Counted from the first letter of the stretch, positions 6,903-14,976 are shown. The stretch: 40,032 nucleotides of DNA from an uncultured Alphaproteobacteria bacterium (GCA_902538085.1 CACBDV010000008.1:1-40032); one strand, 5' to 3'. Notes: a model not told the origin generated them from the letters alone. Made by a program: numbers and translations.

Positions 6903-7821
6903 CTATCTTATTTTCTTTTAAAAAATCAGCAACCTGATTTGCTACGTCAATTGCCACATTAGATTGAGCTTCTTTTGAGGAAGCTCCTAAATGAGGTGTC
7001 AGAAGTAAATTTTTAGTTCCAAACATTATATTATCTGTTGCAGGCTCATTTTCATAAACATCAATTGCAGCACCTGCAATAGTTTCATTATTTAATGCAT
7101 CTTTTAAATCAGACTCGTTAATCAGACCACCCCTAGCACAATTTATAATCACTGATGTGGGTTTCATTGTTGATATTGTTTCTTTGTTAATCATATATTT
7201 TGTTTCATCATTTAATTTCGTATGAAGAGAAATAATATCAGACTCCTTAATTAAATCTTCTGTTGAAACCTTTTTAACATCATATTTTGATAAATCATCA
7301 TCACTTGCTGATTTAGAATTAGTAATTATTTTCATTCCAATTGTTGAGCATATTTCAGCAACTCTCTGGCCTATGTTACCATAACCCACTATTCCAAGTG
7401 TTTTTCCTTTAAGCTCAGTACCGATAAACTTAGGTTTTTCCCATCTTCCTTGATGAGTAGAGTCGTTTGCCAGATGAATATTACGCATAATTGAAAACAT
7501 TAAACCGACACTTAGCTCAGCAGTTGCCTCTAAATTTCCTAGAGGCGTATTCATTACTAGAATTCGATTTTTTGTTGCTTGATCTAGGTCAACATTATCA
7601 ACTCCAACTCCAGCTCTACCTATAACTTTAAGATTATTACAATCAGCAAGAATATCTGATGTAAGTTTAGTTGCAGATCTGATTAAAATTCCATCATATT
7701 GATCAATTACACTTTTTAGCTCCTCTGGAGACATTCCAGTTTTGATATCATAATCAATTTGTTTTGATTTTAATACATCTTCTACTTTATCACTCATCTT
7801 ATCAGAAATTAATATCTTCAT
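6880..7821 (-). CDS. serA: D-3-phosphoglycerate dehydrogenase, short form
   Basis: A 313-residue NAD-dependent dehydrogenase of the D-isomer 2-hydroxyacid family. It has the Rossmann motif GYGNIG (146-151), catalytic Arg230 in NCARGG, Glu259 in ENEP and His277 in TPHLGASS. It oxidises 3-phosphoglycerate to 3-phosphohydroxypyruvate, the first step of serine synthesis. The early GRAGVGVDNVD stretch is typical of SerA rather than of glyoxylate or lactate dehydrogenases. It ends right after the catalytic domain and has neither the intervening nor the ACT domain of long SerA proteins, so serine feedback through an ACT domain is not expected. It overlaps serC by one base. Confidence 0.9.
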   Translation of the reverse strand: MKILISDKMSDKVEDVLKSKQIDYDIKTGMSPEELKSVIDQYDGILIRSATKLTSDILADCNNLKVIGRAGVGVDNVDLDQATKNRILVMNTPLGNLEATAELSVGLMFSIMRNIHLANDSTHQGRWEKPKFIGTELKGKTLGIVGYGNIGQRVAEICSTIGMKIITNSKSASDDDLSKYDVKKVSTEDLIKESDIISLHTKLNDETKYMINKETISTMKPTSVIINCARGGLINESDLKDALNNETIAGAAIDVYENEPATDNIMFGTKNLLLTPHLGASSKEAQSNVAIDVANQVADFLKENKIVNNVNSF

Positions 7822-8981
7822 TATTTATACCTTCCCATTGTTTCAAAAAAAGACCATTCAATCCATGGTAAAACTTTTTCAATGTCAGAGGCTTCAACAG
7901 TTGCACCTCCCCAAATTCTTATGCCTGCTGGTGCATCTTTATATGCATTAATATCGTACCCAGCTTCCTCTTTTTCTAATGTAGAACATATTTCTTTCAC
8001 AAGTTTTTTTTGATTATCACTATCTAAAGCTACAAAATCAGGATGTGTAAACTTAAAACATATACTTGTTGAGGAATATGTATTTGGGTCAACAGCTAAA
8101 AACTCTACCCAATCTCTCTGATCAATCCAGTCCTTAATGACTTGAAGATTTTTTTTTGATCTAGATATTAATTCTTTTTGCCCACCTATTTCAATACACC
8201 AATTCAATGCATCCAATGCATCTTCTGCAGCGAGTAAGGAGGGTGTATTTATAGTAGCTCCTTCAAAAATTTCTTTAGAAAACTTCTTGTTTTTAGCTAA
8301 TTGAAAAATTTTAGGCATTGGCCAAGATGGCTCATAAGTTTCAAGTCTTTCAACTGCTCTTGGTGATAGAGCGATCATACCGTGTGCAGCTTCTCCGCCC
8401 AAAACTTTTTGCCATGACCAGGTCACAACATCTAATTTTTTAAAGTCCATATCCATGGCAAAAACTGCTGAAGTAGCATCACAAATAGATAAACCTAATC
8501 TATTGTCTGGTATCCAATCTGCATTGGGAATGCATACACCTGAAGTAGTGCCATTCCATGTAAAAACAACATCATTATCAAAATTTACTTTTGACAAATC
8601 AGGGAGTTCTCCATAATTTTCAGTTTTATGAACTGTCACATTCTCTAATTTTAATTGTTTTGTAATATCCTTTACCCAAGTTAATCCAAAAGTTTCCCAA
8701 CCACATACTTCTACATCTTTTAAACCTAGAAGGCTCCACATAGCCATTTCAATTGCACCAGTATCAGAGGCAGGGACGATACCTACTAAATAATCATCTG
8801 GTAACTCTAAAACTTGCTTTGATTTAACAATAACTTCATTAAGTTTTGCCTTACCACTTTTAGCTCTGTGCGATCTACCTAAAACGGCATCATTTAAAGC
8901 CTCTAATTTCCATCCAGGTCTTTTAGAACAAGGACCAGATGAAAAGAATGGATGATTTGGTTTAATGGTAGGTTTTTGCAT
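7821..8981 (-). CDS. serC: Phosphoserine aminotransferase
   Basis: A 386-residue PLP-dependent class V aminotransferase of the alphaproteobacterial SerC type. Marks are the N-terminal [22 protein letters not shown] (37-45), the cofactor-binding aspartate in LSICDATSA, the PLP lysine K192 in [14 protein letters not shown] and the C-terminal [11 protein letters not shown]. It converts 3-phosphohydroxypyruvate and glutamate to phosphoserine. A good Shine-Dalgarno, GAGGAGAA (8991-8998), supports the start. It is co-oriented and overlapping with serA, and lies 29 bases downstream of the DUF1015 gene. No serB is visible in the window. Confidence 0.93.
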   Translation of the reverse strand: MQKPTIKPNHPFFSSGPCSKRPGWKLEALNDAVLGRSHRAKSGKAKLNEVIVKSKQVLELPDDYLVGIVPASDTGAIEMAMWSLLGLKDVEVCGWETFGLTWVKDITKQLKLENVTVHKTENYGELPDLSKVNFDNDVVFTWNGTTSGVCIPNADWIPDNRLGLSICDATSAVFAMDMDFKKLDVVTWSWQKVLGGEAAHGMIALSPRAVERLETYEPSWPMPKIFQLAKNKKFSKEIFEGATINTPSLLAAEDALDALNWCIEIGGQKELISRSKKNLQVIKDWIDQRDWVEFLAVDPNTYSSTSICFKFTHPDFVALDSDNQKKLVKEICSTLEKEEAGYDINAYKDAPAGIRIWGGATVEASDIEKVLPWIEWSFFETMGRYK

Positions 8982-9010
8982 AATTAATATTTCTCCTCAA
9001 CGTTTATGAA

Positions 9011-10153
9011 CTATTCAATAATTTTGTAAAAAAATAAACCATCTAATGGTTTAGGTTCGAACCAAGTAGCTTTAGGTGGCATAAATTTTAAATTTTTAGA
9101 GTATTCTATTACTAAATCCATACTAACTGGTCTCATTAAAGTTGATAAATCTGTTATACCCGTATCAACTTGATTAATCAAATAATCAGTACCTAATGAG
9201 GGTGGGACGAATTCGACCCTTTGATCAGTAGTTTCGTCATGAATATTTAATATTTCTTTTAATACAAACTCACCAAAATCAATACAATCTGCGCCATTTG
9301 TAGAGTAATCGTTTTTCAAATCGATTTTAAAATACTTACCCTGAAAGTAGATAACAAAAAAACGGTCTATCTTCTCATGATATTTTAGCTCTTCAACATG
9401 GAAATATGTTTTTAAGTCAGATATGAACGAATCTTTATTGTAGGCATCTGGAAATTTAACACTTCTATTGTATGCTAAGTTTAAGCATTTAGATTTTGGA
9501 AAAACAATAGATAGAAATTTAGTATCTTTATTAACGTCTAATTGAGCAAAACCCTCTATTCTATGATGGCCATCTGCAACAAAAAGTTCCTTAAAATTAA
9601 TACCAGTGAAATCGGTATTAGTTTTATATATTGAATGAGTGTATTTGCCAGATTTAAACTTTATAAGTGGTTTTTTGTCATGATGAATATCAAGATTTAA
9701 ATCTATATTTTCGTCATCGTAAAAAAGATAAATAGGACACAATTGAAATTTTACTTTAGATAATTGATCAGCTCTTTCTTTGCCTTTACTGACTAGTATT
9801 TTCTCGTGTGGCTTTATATTTCTATTTATGTAGTCTTGTATATTTAACAGAGAAATTAACCCTGTTTGCGAATGACCGTCAGAGTCTATTCTGTATAAAA
9901 AATACTCGTTTTCAGACTTATAAATAATTTCTTCATCTATAAGTCTTTGGTAATATTTTTTTGATAAATCAAAAAATTCACTATCAGATAGTTTCTTATT
10001 AAAATAAATATCTGGCCTTAAAATTTGTAAAAGATTGAGCTTGTGTATCTGATTAGAGCTAAAATTATAGTCAATGATATCTGTGCTAGGTGAAATAATT
10101 GATTGTAGATATTTATTGTTAAGCACATAAGTATTTGGTAATAATGGCTTCAT
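9011..10153 (-). CDS. DUF1015 family protein associated with serine genes
   Basis: A 380-residue protein. It has the family's hallmarks: an N-terminal FLxxxRP-like segment (ILRPDIY, 44-50), IKPHEKI (113-119) and the strongly conserved ADGHHRIEG (193-201). The molecular function of DUF1015 is not established as far as I know. The DGHHR motif resembles the DGHxR motif of ParB/Srx-fold proteins, which include free-serine kinases (SerK, SbnI); this is suggestive only. I recall DUF1015 genes beside serA/serC in other bacteria, and here it is directly upstream of serC. A role in serine or phosphoserine metabolism is therefore inferred. It has no signal peptide or membrane segment, and no clear Shine-Dalgarno before the ATG. 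Confidence 0.8.
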   Translation of the reverse strand: MKPLLPNTYVLNNKYLQSIISPSTDIIDYNFSSNQIHKLNLLQILRPDIYFNKKLSDSEFFDLSKKYYQRLIDEEIIYKSENEYFLYRIDSDGHSQTGLISLLNIQDYINRNIKPHEKILVSKGKERADQLSKVKFQLCPIYLFYDDENIDLNLDIHHDKKPLIKFKSGKYTHSIYKTNTDFTGINFKELFVADGHHRIEGFAQLDVNKDTKFLSIVFPKSKCLNLAYNRSVKFPDAYNKDSFISDLKTYFHVEELKYHEKIDRFFVIYFQGKYFKIDLKNDYSTNGADCIDFGEFVLKEILNIHDETTDQRVEFVPPSLGTDYLINQVDTGITDLSTLMRPVSMDLVIEYSKNLKFMPPKATWFEPKPLDGLFFYKIIE

Positions 10154-10155
10154 TT

Positions 10156-10245
10156 ATGAACAGAAACAAAACACCGTATTATTTTGCTTTAGTAATAGCT
10201 TTGATCTTCTTTTTTTATGGAATATTTTCAGTTTTAATTCACTAA
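10156..10245 (+). CDS. Possible 29-residue single-pass membrane peptide
   Basis: This small plus-strand frame lies in the only sizeable non-coding gap of the serine group. It encodes a basic start (MNRNK), then a continuous hydrophobic segment from PYYFALV to FSVLIH, then stop, as expected for a small membrane peptide with its N-terminus inside. An in-frame ATG at 10144 would add four residues (MASF). No convincing Shine-Dalgarno is present. Its 5' end abuts the divergent DUF1015 start and its stop overlaps the convergent 100-residue gene by four bases, so it fills the gap almost exactly. It could be a chance frame in AT-rich DNA. Confidence 0.4.
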   Translation: MNRNKTPYYFALVIALIFFFYGIFSVLIH

Positions 10246-10544
10246 TCTTCTTTGTTTGTTGAATTTGGTAGATTCTTCTCTTCGTACCAAATTGATTTAT
10301 CAGGAATGTTGCCATCCCATAAATAATTCTCATAATCAAATTTTGGCATACCTTTGTCTGATCTTTCATAGTAGAGTCCGAACTCTCTGCAATATTCTGA
10401 TAATTGATCTGCCTCAATCTCTAATATATTTAGTTTTTCCCATTTTTTTGAAGATGCAACCCATTTGAAACCTTTAGATTTTAACCAATCCTTGTGATAA
10501 TAAGTTTCAGAACCTGATACTGCGAATGTAATATTTTCACTCAT
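10242..10544 (-). CDS. Hypothetical small protein, 100 residues
   Basis: The ATG at 10544 is preferred over an upstream ATG at 10601. It is preceded by AAGAGG at proper spacing, and the upstream extension would lie inside the previous gene. I do not recognise the family. The N-terminal part, with YYHKDWLKSKGFKW and SKKWEK (residues 15-37), is like the short beta-alpha motif of DUF5710-type domains (a lysine-rich helix, then a G-x-x-W and a second W). The rest is acidic and aromatic. It has no signal peptide or membrane segment. The start overlaps the preceding Gfo/Idh-like gene by 8 bases, so the two are probably co-translated. Confidence 0.7.
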   Translation of the reverse strand: MSENITFAVSGSETYYHKDWLKSKGFKWVASSKKWEKLNILEIEADQLSEYCREFGLYYERSDKGMPKFDYENYLWDGNIPDKSIWYEEKNLPNSTNKED

Positions 10545-11364
10545 AAAGAACCTCTTGAAATAATTTGTACGGATAATATGTAAAAAAAGATAAATTTTCA
10601 AAAGAATTATTTGAATTTACAAAAGAATTTAGATCTTTGAGGTTATATATCACCATATTGGGCATAAATTCATTTTGTTTATCTAAATTGCTTAAATTAT
10701 TATCTGAATTACTAGTTAGAGTAACATTAATTTTTAAATTACCATTAATCTCAATACTGCACTTAAAGTTAGTTAATTTGTTAGTTATCTTATCAAGAAT
10801 TTTGTCTTTTTTAAAAATTGATATTTTTTTTTCACGATATTGATATATTAAGTAAAAAAGCTCTGGGCATAATTCAAACAGAACATCTTTACTATATAAA
10901 CTATTCTTAAATTTATTAAGATCGTTAAAAGATTTTGAGTAATTAATAATATTTTGTTTTAATGAATCCTGGTATAGTTTTTTTATATTTGTTTCGTCAA
11001 TTAAAAAAAGGTTATCAATTAATTTTGAGTTGATCAATTTATTATAAAATTTTAAGTCATTTGAATTATTTAAAATTGGATAATCAGTAATAACTTTAAT
11101 ATTTTTTTTTAAACAAAGATAAATATATTCAAACTTTATGCCAGAAGGTAAAAAATTTAAAATAAAATCTACACCTTTGTCTCTAATAACATCTTCATAA
11201 GCACCATAATATTTTTTAAAATTATGAGTCTCAGCAAATTTCTGTGCTACCTCAATATTCCTTGAACTATTTGCATATAAATTAAGTGTGCTTGATAGTT
11301 TATTTTTTTTTATAAAATCAATTGATTTTTGGTCTGAACTCAATATAGCTAAATTGCTTTTCAT
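10537..11364 (-). CDS. Degenerate Gfo/Idh/MocA-type oxidoreductase-like protein
   Basis: 275 residues. The segment YEDVIRDKGVDFILNFLPSG (56-75), followed by KKNIKVITDYP (86-96), follows the Gfo/Idh/MocA pattern of YxxLLxxxxVDxVxIxxP and GKHVxxEKP. The glycine-rich NAD(P) loop expected in the first 15 residues is missing (NLAILSSDQ), and the catalytic-site EKP is changed to DYP, losing the lysine. The C-terminal half is asparagine/lysine-rich and not recognisable, and the protein is 50-100 residues shorter than usual. It is probably not a working dehydrogenase, but the frame is intact, so it is likely a real protein with a changed role. It lies first in a run leading to DUF1015-serC-serA and is divergent from gpt by 23 bases. 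Confidence 0.65.
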   Translation of the reverse strand: MKSNLAILSSDQKSIDFIKKNKLSSTLNLYANSSRNIEVAQKFAETHNFKKYYGAYEDVIRDKGVDFILNFLPSGIKFEYIYLCLKKNIKVITDYPILNNSNDLKFYNKLINSKLIDNLFLIDETNIKKLYQDSLKQNIINYSKSFNDLNKFKNSLYSKDVLFELCPELFYLIYQYREKKISIFKKDKILDKITNKLTNFKCSIEINGNLKINVTLTSNSDNNLSNLDKQNEFMPNMVIYNLKDLNSFVNSNNSFENLSFFTYYPYKLFQEVLYE

Positions 11365-11381
11365 TTATTATTTATTATAAT
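11354..11381 (+). promoter_or_regulatory. Candidate gpt promoter (would give a leaderless mRNA)
   Basis: A consensus TATAAT at 11376-11381 ends 6 bases before the gpt ATG (11388). A weak TTGCTT (11354-11359) lies 16 bases upstream. A start 7 bases beyond the -10 would coincide with the A of the ATG. The gap to the divergent gene is only 23 bases, which leaves no space for a usual leader. Confidence 0.35.
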
Positions 11382-11387
11382 CCTTGA

Positions 11388-11813
11388 ATGAAACAGGTCT
11401 TTTTAAGCTATCACGATATACATACTGATTGTATAAAATTAGCAAAATTAATAAAAAAAAAATATAAACCTAAAAAACTTATCCTTATATCAAGGGGTGG
11501 TCTTATACCAGGGTCTATTATTGCTAATTATTTAGGTATTCAAGATATTGATGTTATTGCTTTGAAAACTTACTCAGACAGGAAAAAAAATACTGATATT
11601 AAGATTTTTAAAAGAATTAAGTCTGAGAAAAAACTGGTTGTAATAGATGATTTAGTTGACAGCGGTGATACGGCAAAAATAGTTAAAGATATGATGCCAA
11701 ACTCAAAGTTTGTTGTCTTATATGCAAAGACTTCAGGAAAAAAACAAGCCGATCTTCATTTATATGATTTTAAAGATAAAGACTGGCTTGTTTTTCCTTG
11801 GGAACAGGATTAA
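11388..11813 (+). CDS. gpt: Xanthine/guanine phosphoribosyltransferase
   Basis: 141 residues, similar in length and sequence order to E. coli Gpt (152). It has SRGGLIPG (35-42), the PRPP-binding motif VVIDDLVDSGDTA (84-96), a dipeptide region YAKTSGK and the C-terminal purine-binding W with PWEQD. It joins guanine or xanthine to PRPP to make GMP or XMP. It stands alone on the plus strand, tail-to-tail with a BMP-family nucleoside-binding protein gene 14 bases away. This supports a local purine uptake and salvage module. Confidence 0.88.
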   Translation: MKQVFLSYHDIHTDCIKLAKLIKKKYKPKKLILISRGGLIPGSIIANYLGIQDIDVIALKTYSDRKKNTDIKIFKRIKSEKKLVVIDDLVDSGDTAKIVKDMMPNSKFVVLYAKTSGKKQADLHLYDFKDKDWLVFPWEQD

Positions 11814-11827
11814 ATACTTATTTTATT

Positions 11828-12898
11828 CTACTGAGGCACCTCTCCGTCTATACCTTGAACATAGAACATCATAGAAGCCAACATACCATCATCTGCAACT
11901 TCGCCCTCTTTAACAACTAGCTCACCAGCTTGATTATAAATTGGCCCTTCGAATGAATGAAGAGTTCCATTTTCAATTGCTGTTTCCATATTTTTTGCTT
12001 CCAAGATTAAGTCTAATGGTAAGAGTTTTGTGTTATAAGGTGACATTTCTACCATACCGTCCTTAAAACCTTGCCATGTATCTTCAGATGACCATGTACC
12101 ATCAACAACTGCTTGTGCTTTTGCTGCATAGTAAGGTCCCCAGATATCCTCAATCGAAGTCATGTGAGAATTTGGGCAGAATGCCTCTTGATTTGAAGCT
12201 TGACCAAAAGCGAGAACACCAGCTTTCTCAGCGGCTTGGCAAGGAGCATATGAGTCAGTATGTTGAACGATTATATCTGCTCCTTGATTTATTAAAGTGT
12301 TTGCTGCATCAGCCTCTTTTCCAGGGTCATACCAAGAGTAATTCCAAATGATTTTAATTTTTACATCAGGATTGACTTTAGAGGCGGCTAAATAAAATGC
12401 ATTAATTCCTCTTATTACCTCTGGTATAGGAAAAGAAACAATGTATCCAATAGTATTAGTCTTTGTCATTTTACCAGCAATGTGTCCAATAATAGTTCTA
12501 CCCTCGTAAAATCTTGCAGAATATGTTGAAACATTATCCATTCTCTTAAAACCAGTAGCGTGCTCAAATTTGACATCTGGAAACTCTTTAGCTACTTCAA
12601 GAGTTTGATCCATGTAATTGAAAGATGTTGTGAAAATTAGATCATGACCTGAAGCAGCTAATTTTCTAATGGCTCGAACCGCATCTGCATTTTCTGGAAC
12701 ATTTTCTATATAAGTTGTTGAAATTGAGTCTCCTAGTGCATTTTCCATGTAAATTCTGCCTTGATCATGCATATATGTCCATCCATGATCACCTGGAGGG
12801 CCAATATAAATAAAGCCAATTTTCTTTTGATCAGCATGAGCTGCGGATACAGAAATCACAGCTAAAAATGAGAGAAAAGTAAGTAGTTTTCTTAACAT
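11828..12898 (-). CDS. BMP-family nucleoside/purine-binding periplasmic protein
   Basis: A 356-residue basic-membrane-protein (PnrA-like) binding protein. The Sec signal peptide is cleaved probably after AHA (residue 22). The mature start DQKKIGFIYIGPPGDHGWTY, then TTSFNYMD and FEHATGF, is characteristic of the BMP family that binds purine nucleosides or bases. The signal peptide has no lipobox cysteine, so it is a free periplasmic protein. It follows the ATPase and permease genes of a matching importer but is separated from them by 150 bases that contain its own candidate promoter and an inverted repeat, so it is probably expressed more strongly. Like the LivK-like gene, it is less AT-rich than its neighbours. 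Confidence 0.88.
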   Translation of the reverse strand: MLRKLLTFLSFLAVISVSAAHADQKKIGFIYIGPPGDHGWTYMHDQGRIYMENALGDSISTTYIENVPENADAVRAIRKLAASGHDLIFTTSFNYMDQTLEVAKEFPDVKFEHATGFKRMDNVSTYSARFYEGRTIIGHIAGKMTKTNTIGYIVSFPIPEVIRGINAFYLAASKVNPDVKIKIIWNYSWYDPGKEADAANTLINQGADIIVQHTDSYAPCQAAEKAGVLAFGQASNQEAFCPNSHMTSIEDIWGPYYAAKAQAVVDGTWSSEDTWQGFKDGMVEMSPYNTKLLPLDLILEAKNMETAIENGTLHSFEGPIYNQAGELVVKEGEVADDGMLASMMFYVQGIDGEVPQ

Positions 12899-12933
12899 AT
12901 TTAAATCCTATCTTTTAAAAATTAATAAAATTT

Positions 12934-12962
12934 ATTATAGAGCTAATTTCATTAATAAATAA
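12934..12962 (-). promoter_or_regulatory. Candidate promoter of the BMP-family gene
   Basis: A consensus TATAAT on the minus strand (12934-12939) lies 35 bases upstream of the ATG. With a 17-base spacer the -35 would be TTATTT (12957-12962), a poor match. An AGGA Shine-Dalgarno is present before the ATG. The rest of the 150-base gap (12899-13048) holds no gene that I can support. Confidence 0.4.
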
Positions 12963-12966
12963 TGAA
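12948..12966. promoter_or_regulatory. Inverted repeat, candidate operator
   Basis: TTCATTA (12948-12954) and TAATGAA (12960-12966) are perfect 7-base inverted arms with a 5-base spacer. They cover the presumed -35 region of the BMP-family gene, the usual place for a dimeric repressor site. No regulator gene lies next to it, and the exact arms were not noticed upstream of other genes here. Confidence 0.4.
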
Positions 12967-13048
12967 TCTAGTTAATAATAAATATGTAATTAATTTATAA
13001 CAAAAAAGAAATGGATGCCCTTTATATGAAAAAAAATAAGTGGATAAC

Positions 13049-13918
13049 CTATTGATTTTTTTCAAAAGGTATATTTAAAGATGATGGCGCATTAATCTTA
13101 AGTCTAAGTTTGTTGGATGAAATAAAAACTAATACAATAATTGTGGCCAAATATGGCATCATGTTAAAAAATTGACCAGGTAATTTAACACCTATAGCTT
13201 GTAAGTTCATTTGCATAATTGCAACGCCTCCAAAGATATAAGCACCAACTAAAAGTCTCCAAGGCTTCCAAGTCGCAAAAACAACTAAAGCAAGAGCTAT
13301 CCAACCCCTACCAGCAGTCATACCCTCTTGCCACATTGGGGCATAACAAATTGAAATATAATAACCTGCTAGAGAACTCATAACACCACCGAAAATAATA
13401 GTTAAATATCTTGTTTTAAATACGTTATATCCCAACGCATAAGCCGAGTTATGATTTTCACCAACAGCTCTGACTATGAGGCCTGTTTTTGTTTTTGATA
13501 AAAAATAAGCAACAAAAAAAACTAATAAAAAAGAAATCACTATGAAATAGTAAGGATTTAATCCATCTATGGGTGTTCCAGCAAATTTTTTACCGAGCAT
13601 TGCACTTAGACCAATACCAAAAATAGTTAATGCTAATCCAGTCGCTATTTGATTAGTCATAAGGTTTAAAACTAGAAAAGCAAATATTCCTGATAAAATT
13701 ACTCCAGATATTATTGATAGAAACAAGGAGTAAAAATAATTACCAGTTAAAACTAAAGTAATAAATCCTGTTACTGCTCCAACTAACATCAATCCTTCTA
13801 ATCCTAGATTCAGGACGCCACTTTTTTCAGTGACCAACTCGCCTATACCAGCAAAAACAAGAGGTGTTGTAGAGATTAAAATTACATTTAAAATACCTAT
13901 AATTAGCTCGATACTCAT
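13049..13918 (-). CDS. Nucleoside/purine ABC transporter permease (NupQ-like)
   Basis: A 289-residue polytopic permease of the BPD_transp_2 type. The start has TPLVFAGIGELVTEKSGV and LNLGLEGLMLVGA, the signature of the second permease of BMP-type nucleoside importers (Bacillus NupQ/YufQ). A later AVGENHNSAYALG is the ATPase-contact loop, and GRGWIALALVVFATWKP is also typical. It overlaps the other permease by four bases. Its partners are the 353-residue permease and the double-domain ATPase upstream. Confidence 0.88.
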   Translation of the reverse strand: MSIELIIGILNVILISTTPLVFAGIGELVTEKSGVLNLGLEGLMLVGAVTGFITLVLTGNYFYSLFLSIISGVILSGIFAFLVLNLMTNQIATGLALTIFGIGLSAMLGKKFAGTPIDGLNPYYFIVISFLLVFFVAYFLSKTKTGLIVRAVGENHNSAYALGYNVFKTRYLTIIFGGVMSSLAGYYISICYAPMWQEGMTAGRGWIALALVVFATWKPWRLLVGAYIFGGVAIMQMNLQAIGVKLPGQFFNMMPYLATIIVLVFISSNKLRLKINAPSSLNIPFEKNQ

Positions 13919-14976
13919 TTAATAAATACCTTATATTTATTTAAAAAATCTGTACCTAACAAAAAGAATAGAACTAAACCCTGGAATACAAAACCTACCG
14001 CAGAAGGTATCTTTAGAAATAATTGTGCATCCTCAGCGCCTAGATATGTTAATGCAATTAGTAAAGAGGATAAAATTATACCAAAAGGGTTCAATCTACC
14101 CAAAAATGCAACAATAATTGCAGTAAAACCATAATTAGGAGAAATATCTCTATACAATAAACCAATAGGTCCTGAAACCTCAAATAGCCCAGCTAATCCT
14201 GCACATGCTCCACTTATAATAAAAGTATAAAAAATTAAATTTTTATATTTAAAACCAGCATATTGTGATGCTTTTGAACTTAAGCCAGTAACTTTAAGTT
14301 TAAATCCAAATAATGTTTTGTTGTAAATAATATAAGTTATCAAACATATTATTAATGCAAAATAGACACCAATGTGAACACGAAGGCCATCAATTAATAC
14401 AGGGAGTCTTCCAACATCAGGAAAAGGCATTGATTTAGGCAAACCATATCCTGCAGGATCTTTCCAGGGACCGACAACAAAATAATCTAGTATAAAAAGA
14501 GCCACATAGGTTAACATCAAACTAGTTAAAATTTCATTTGTATTAAATTTTGTTTTAAGAATAGCAGGTATAGTTGCCCAAAATGCACCACCTATGGCTC
14601 CAAATAAAATCATTAATGGAAGTAAAAAAACACTTGTCGAGTCATTAAATAATAGTCCAATACCGCCACCAAATATAGCTCCCATTGTTAGTTGCCCCTC
14701 AGCTCCTATGTTGTAAATATTATTTTTGAAACAATAAGATAATCCTAATGCTATAATTGCAAGAGGTGTAGCTTTTACAAATAATTCCGAAATACCGTAA
14801 GAATTTGAAATAGGACTGATAAAAAAAATTTTAAAAGACTCAATCGGATTTAAATCTAAAATTAAAAAAATAAATGAGCCAAAAAATAAAGTTAAAGCAA
14901 CTGCAACTAATGGCGACAAGTAAAATATTAAATTTGAGTAATCCTCTCTTAATTGTACTCTAATCAAATAAACCAC
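13915..14976 (-). CDS. Nucleoside/purine ABC transporter permease (NupP-like)
   Basis: A 353-residue inner-membrane permease, first of the pair. Recognisable stretches are LAIIALGLSYCFKNNIYNIGAEGQ (residues about 72-95), which contains the family's NIGAEGQ, then NTNEILTSLMLTYVA, the contact loop VTGLSSKASQYAGF and the C-terminal AIIVAFLGRLNPFGI. It overlaps the ATPase gene by 17 bases at its start and NupQ by four at its end, so the three membrane components are translationally linked. Confidence 0.88.
   Translation of the reverse strand: MVYLIRVQLREDYSNLIFYLSPLVAVALTLFFGSFIFLILDLNPIESFKIFFISPISNSYGISELFVKATPLAIIALGLSYCFKNNIYNIGAEGQLTMGAIFGGGIGLLFNDSTSVFLLPLMILFGAIGGAFWATIPAILKTKFNTNEILTSLMLTYVALFILDYFVVGPWKDPAGYGLPKSMPFPDVGRLPVLIDGLRVHIGVYFALIICLITYIIYNKTLFGFKLKVTGLSSKASQYAGFKYKNLIFYTFIISGACAGLAGLFEVSGPIGLLYRDISPNYGFTAIIVAFLGRLNPFGIILSSLLIALTYLGAEDAQLFLKIPSAVGFVFQGLVLFFLLGTDFLNKYKVFIK

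Noticed and set aside
10154-10417. 87-residue minus-strand frame
   Set aside because: It runs through the end of the 100-residue gene in another frame, and its product is low-complexity and basic with no family resemblance.
12076-12351. 91-residue plus-strand frame
   Set aside because: It is antisense to the well-supported BMP-family gene and rich in Leu/Gln/His, as expected of a shadow frame.
13039-13047. DnaA-box-like TTATCCACT on the minus strand
   Set aside because: It is a single near-match at the end of a permease gene, with no further boxes and no origin-type gene context; expected by chance.
12899-13048. Possible purine riboswitch upstream of the BMP-family gene
   Set aside because: I could not find the conserved purine riboswitch core or a three-stem fold. 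Only a palindrome and a promoter-like site are visible.
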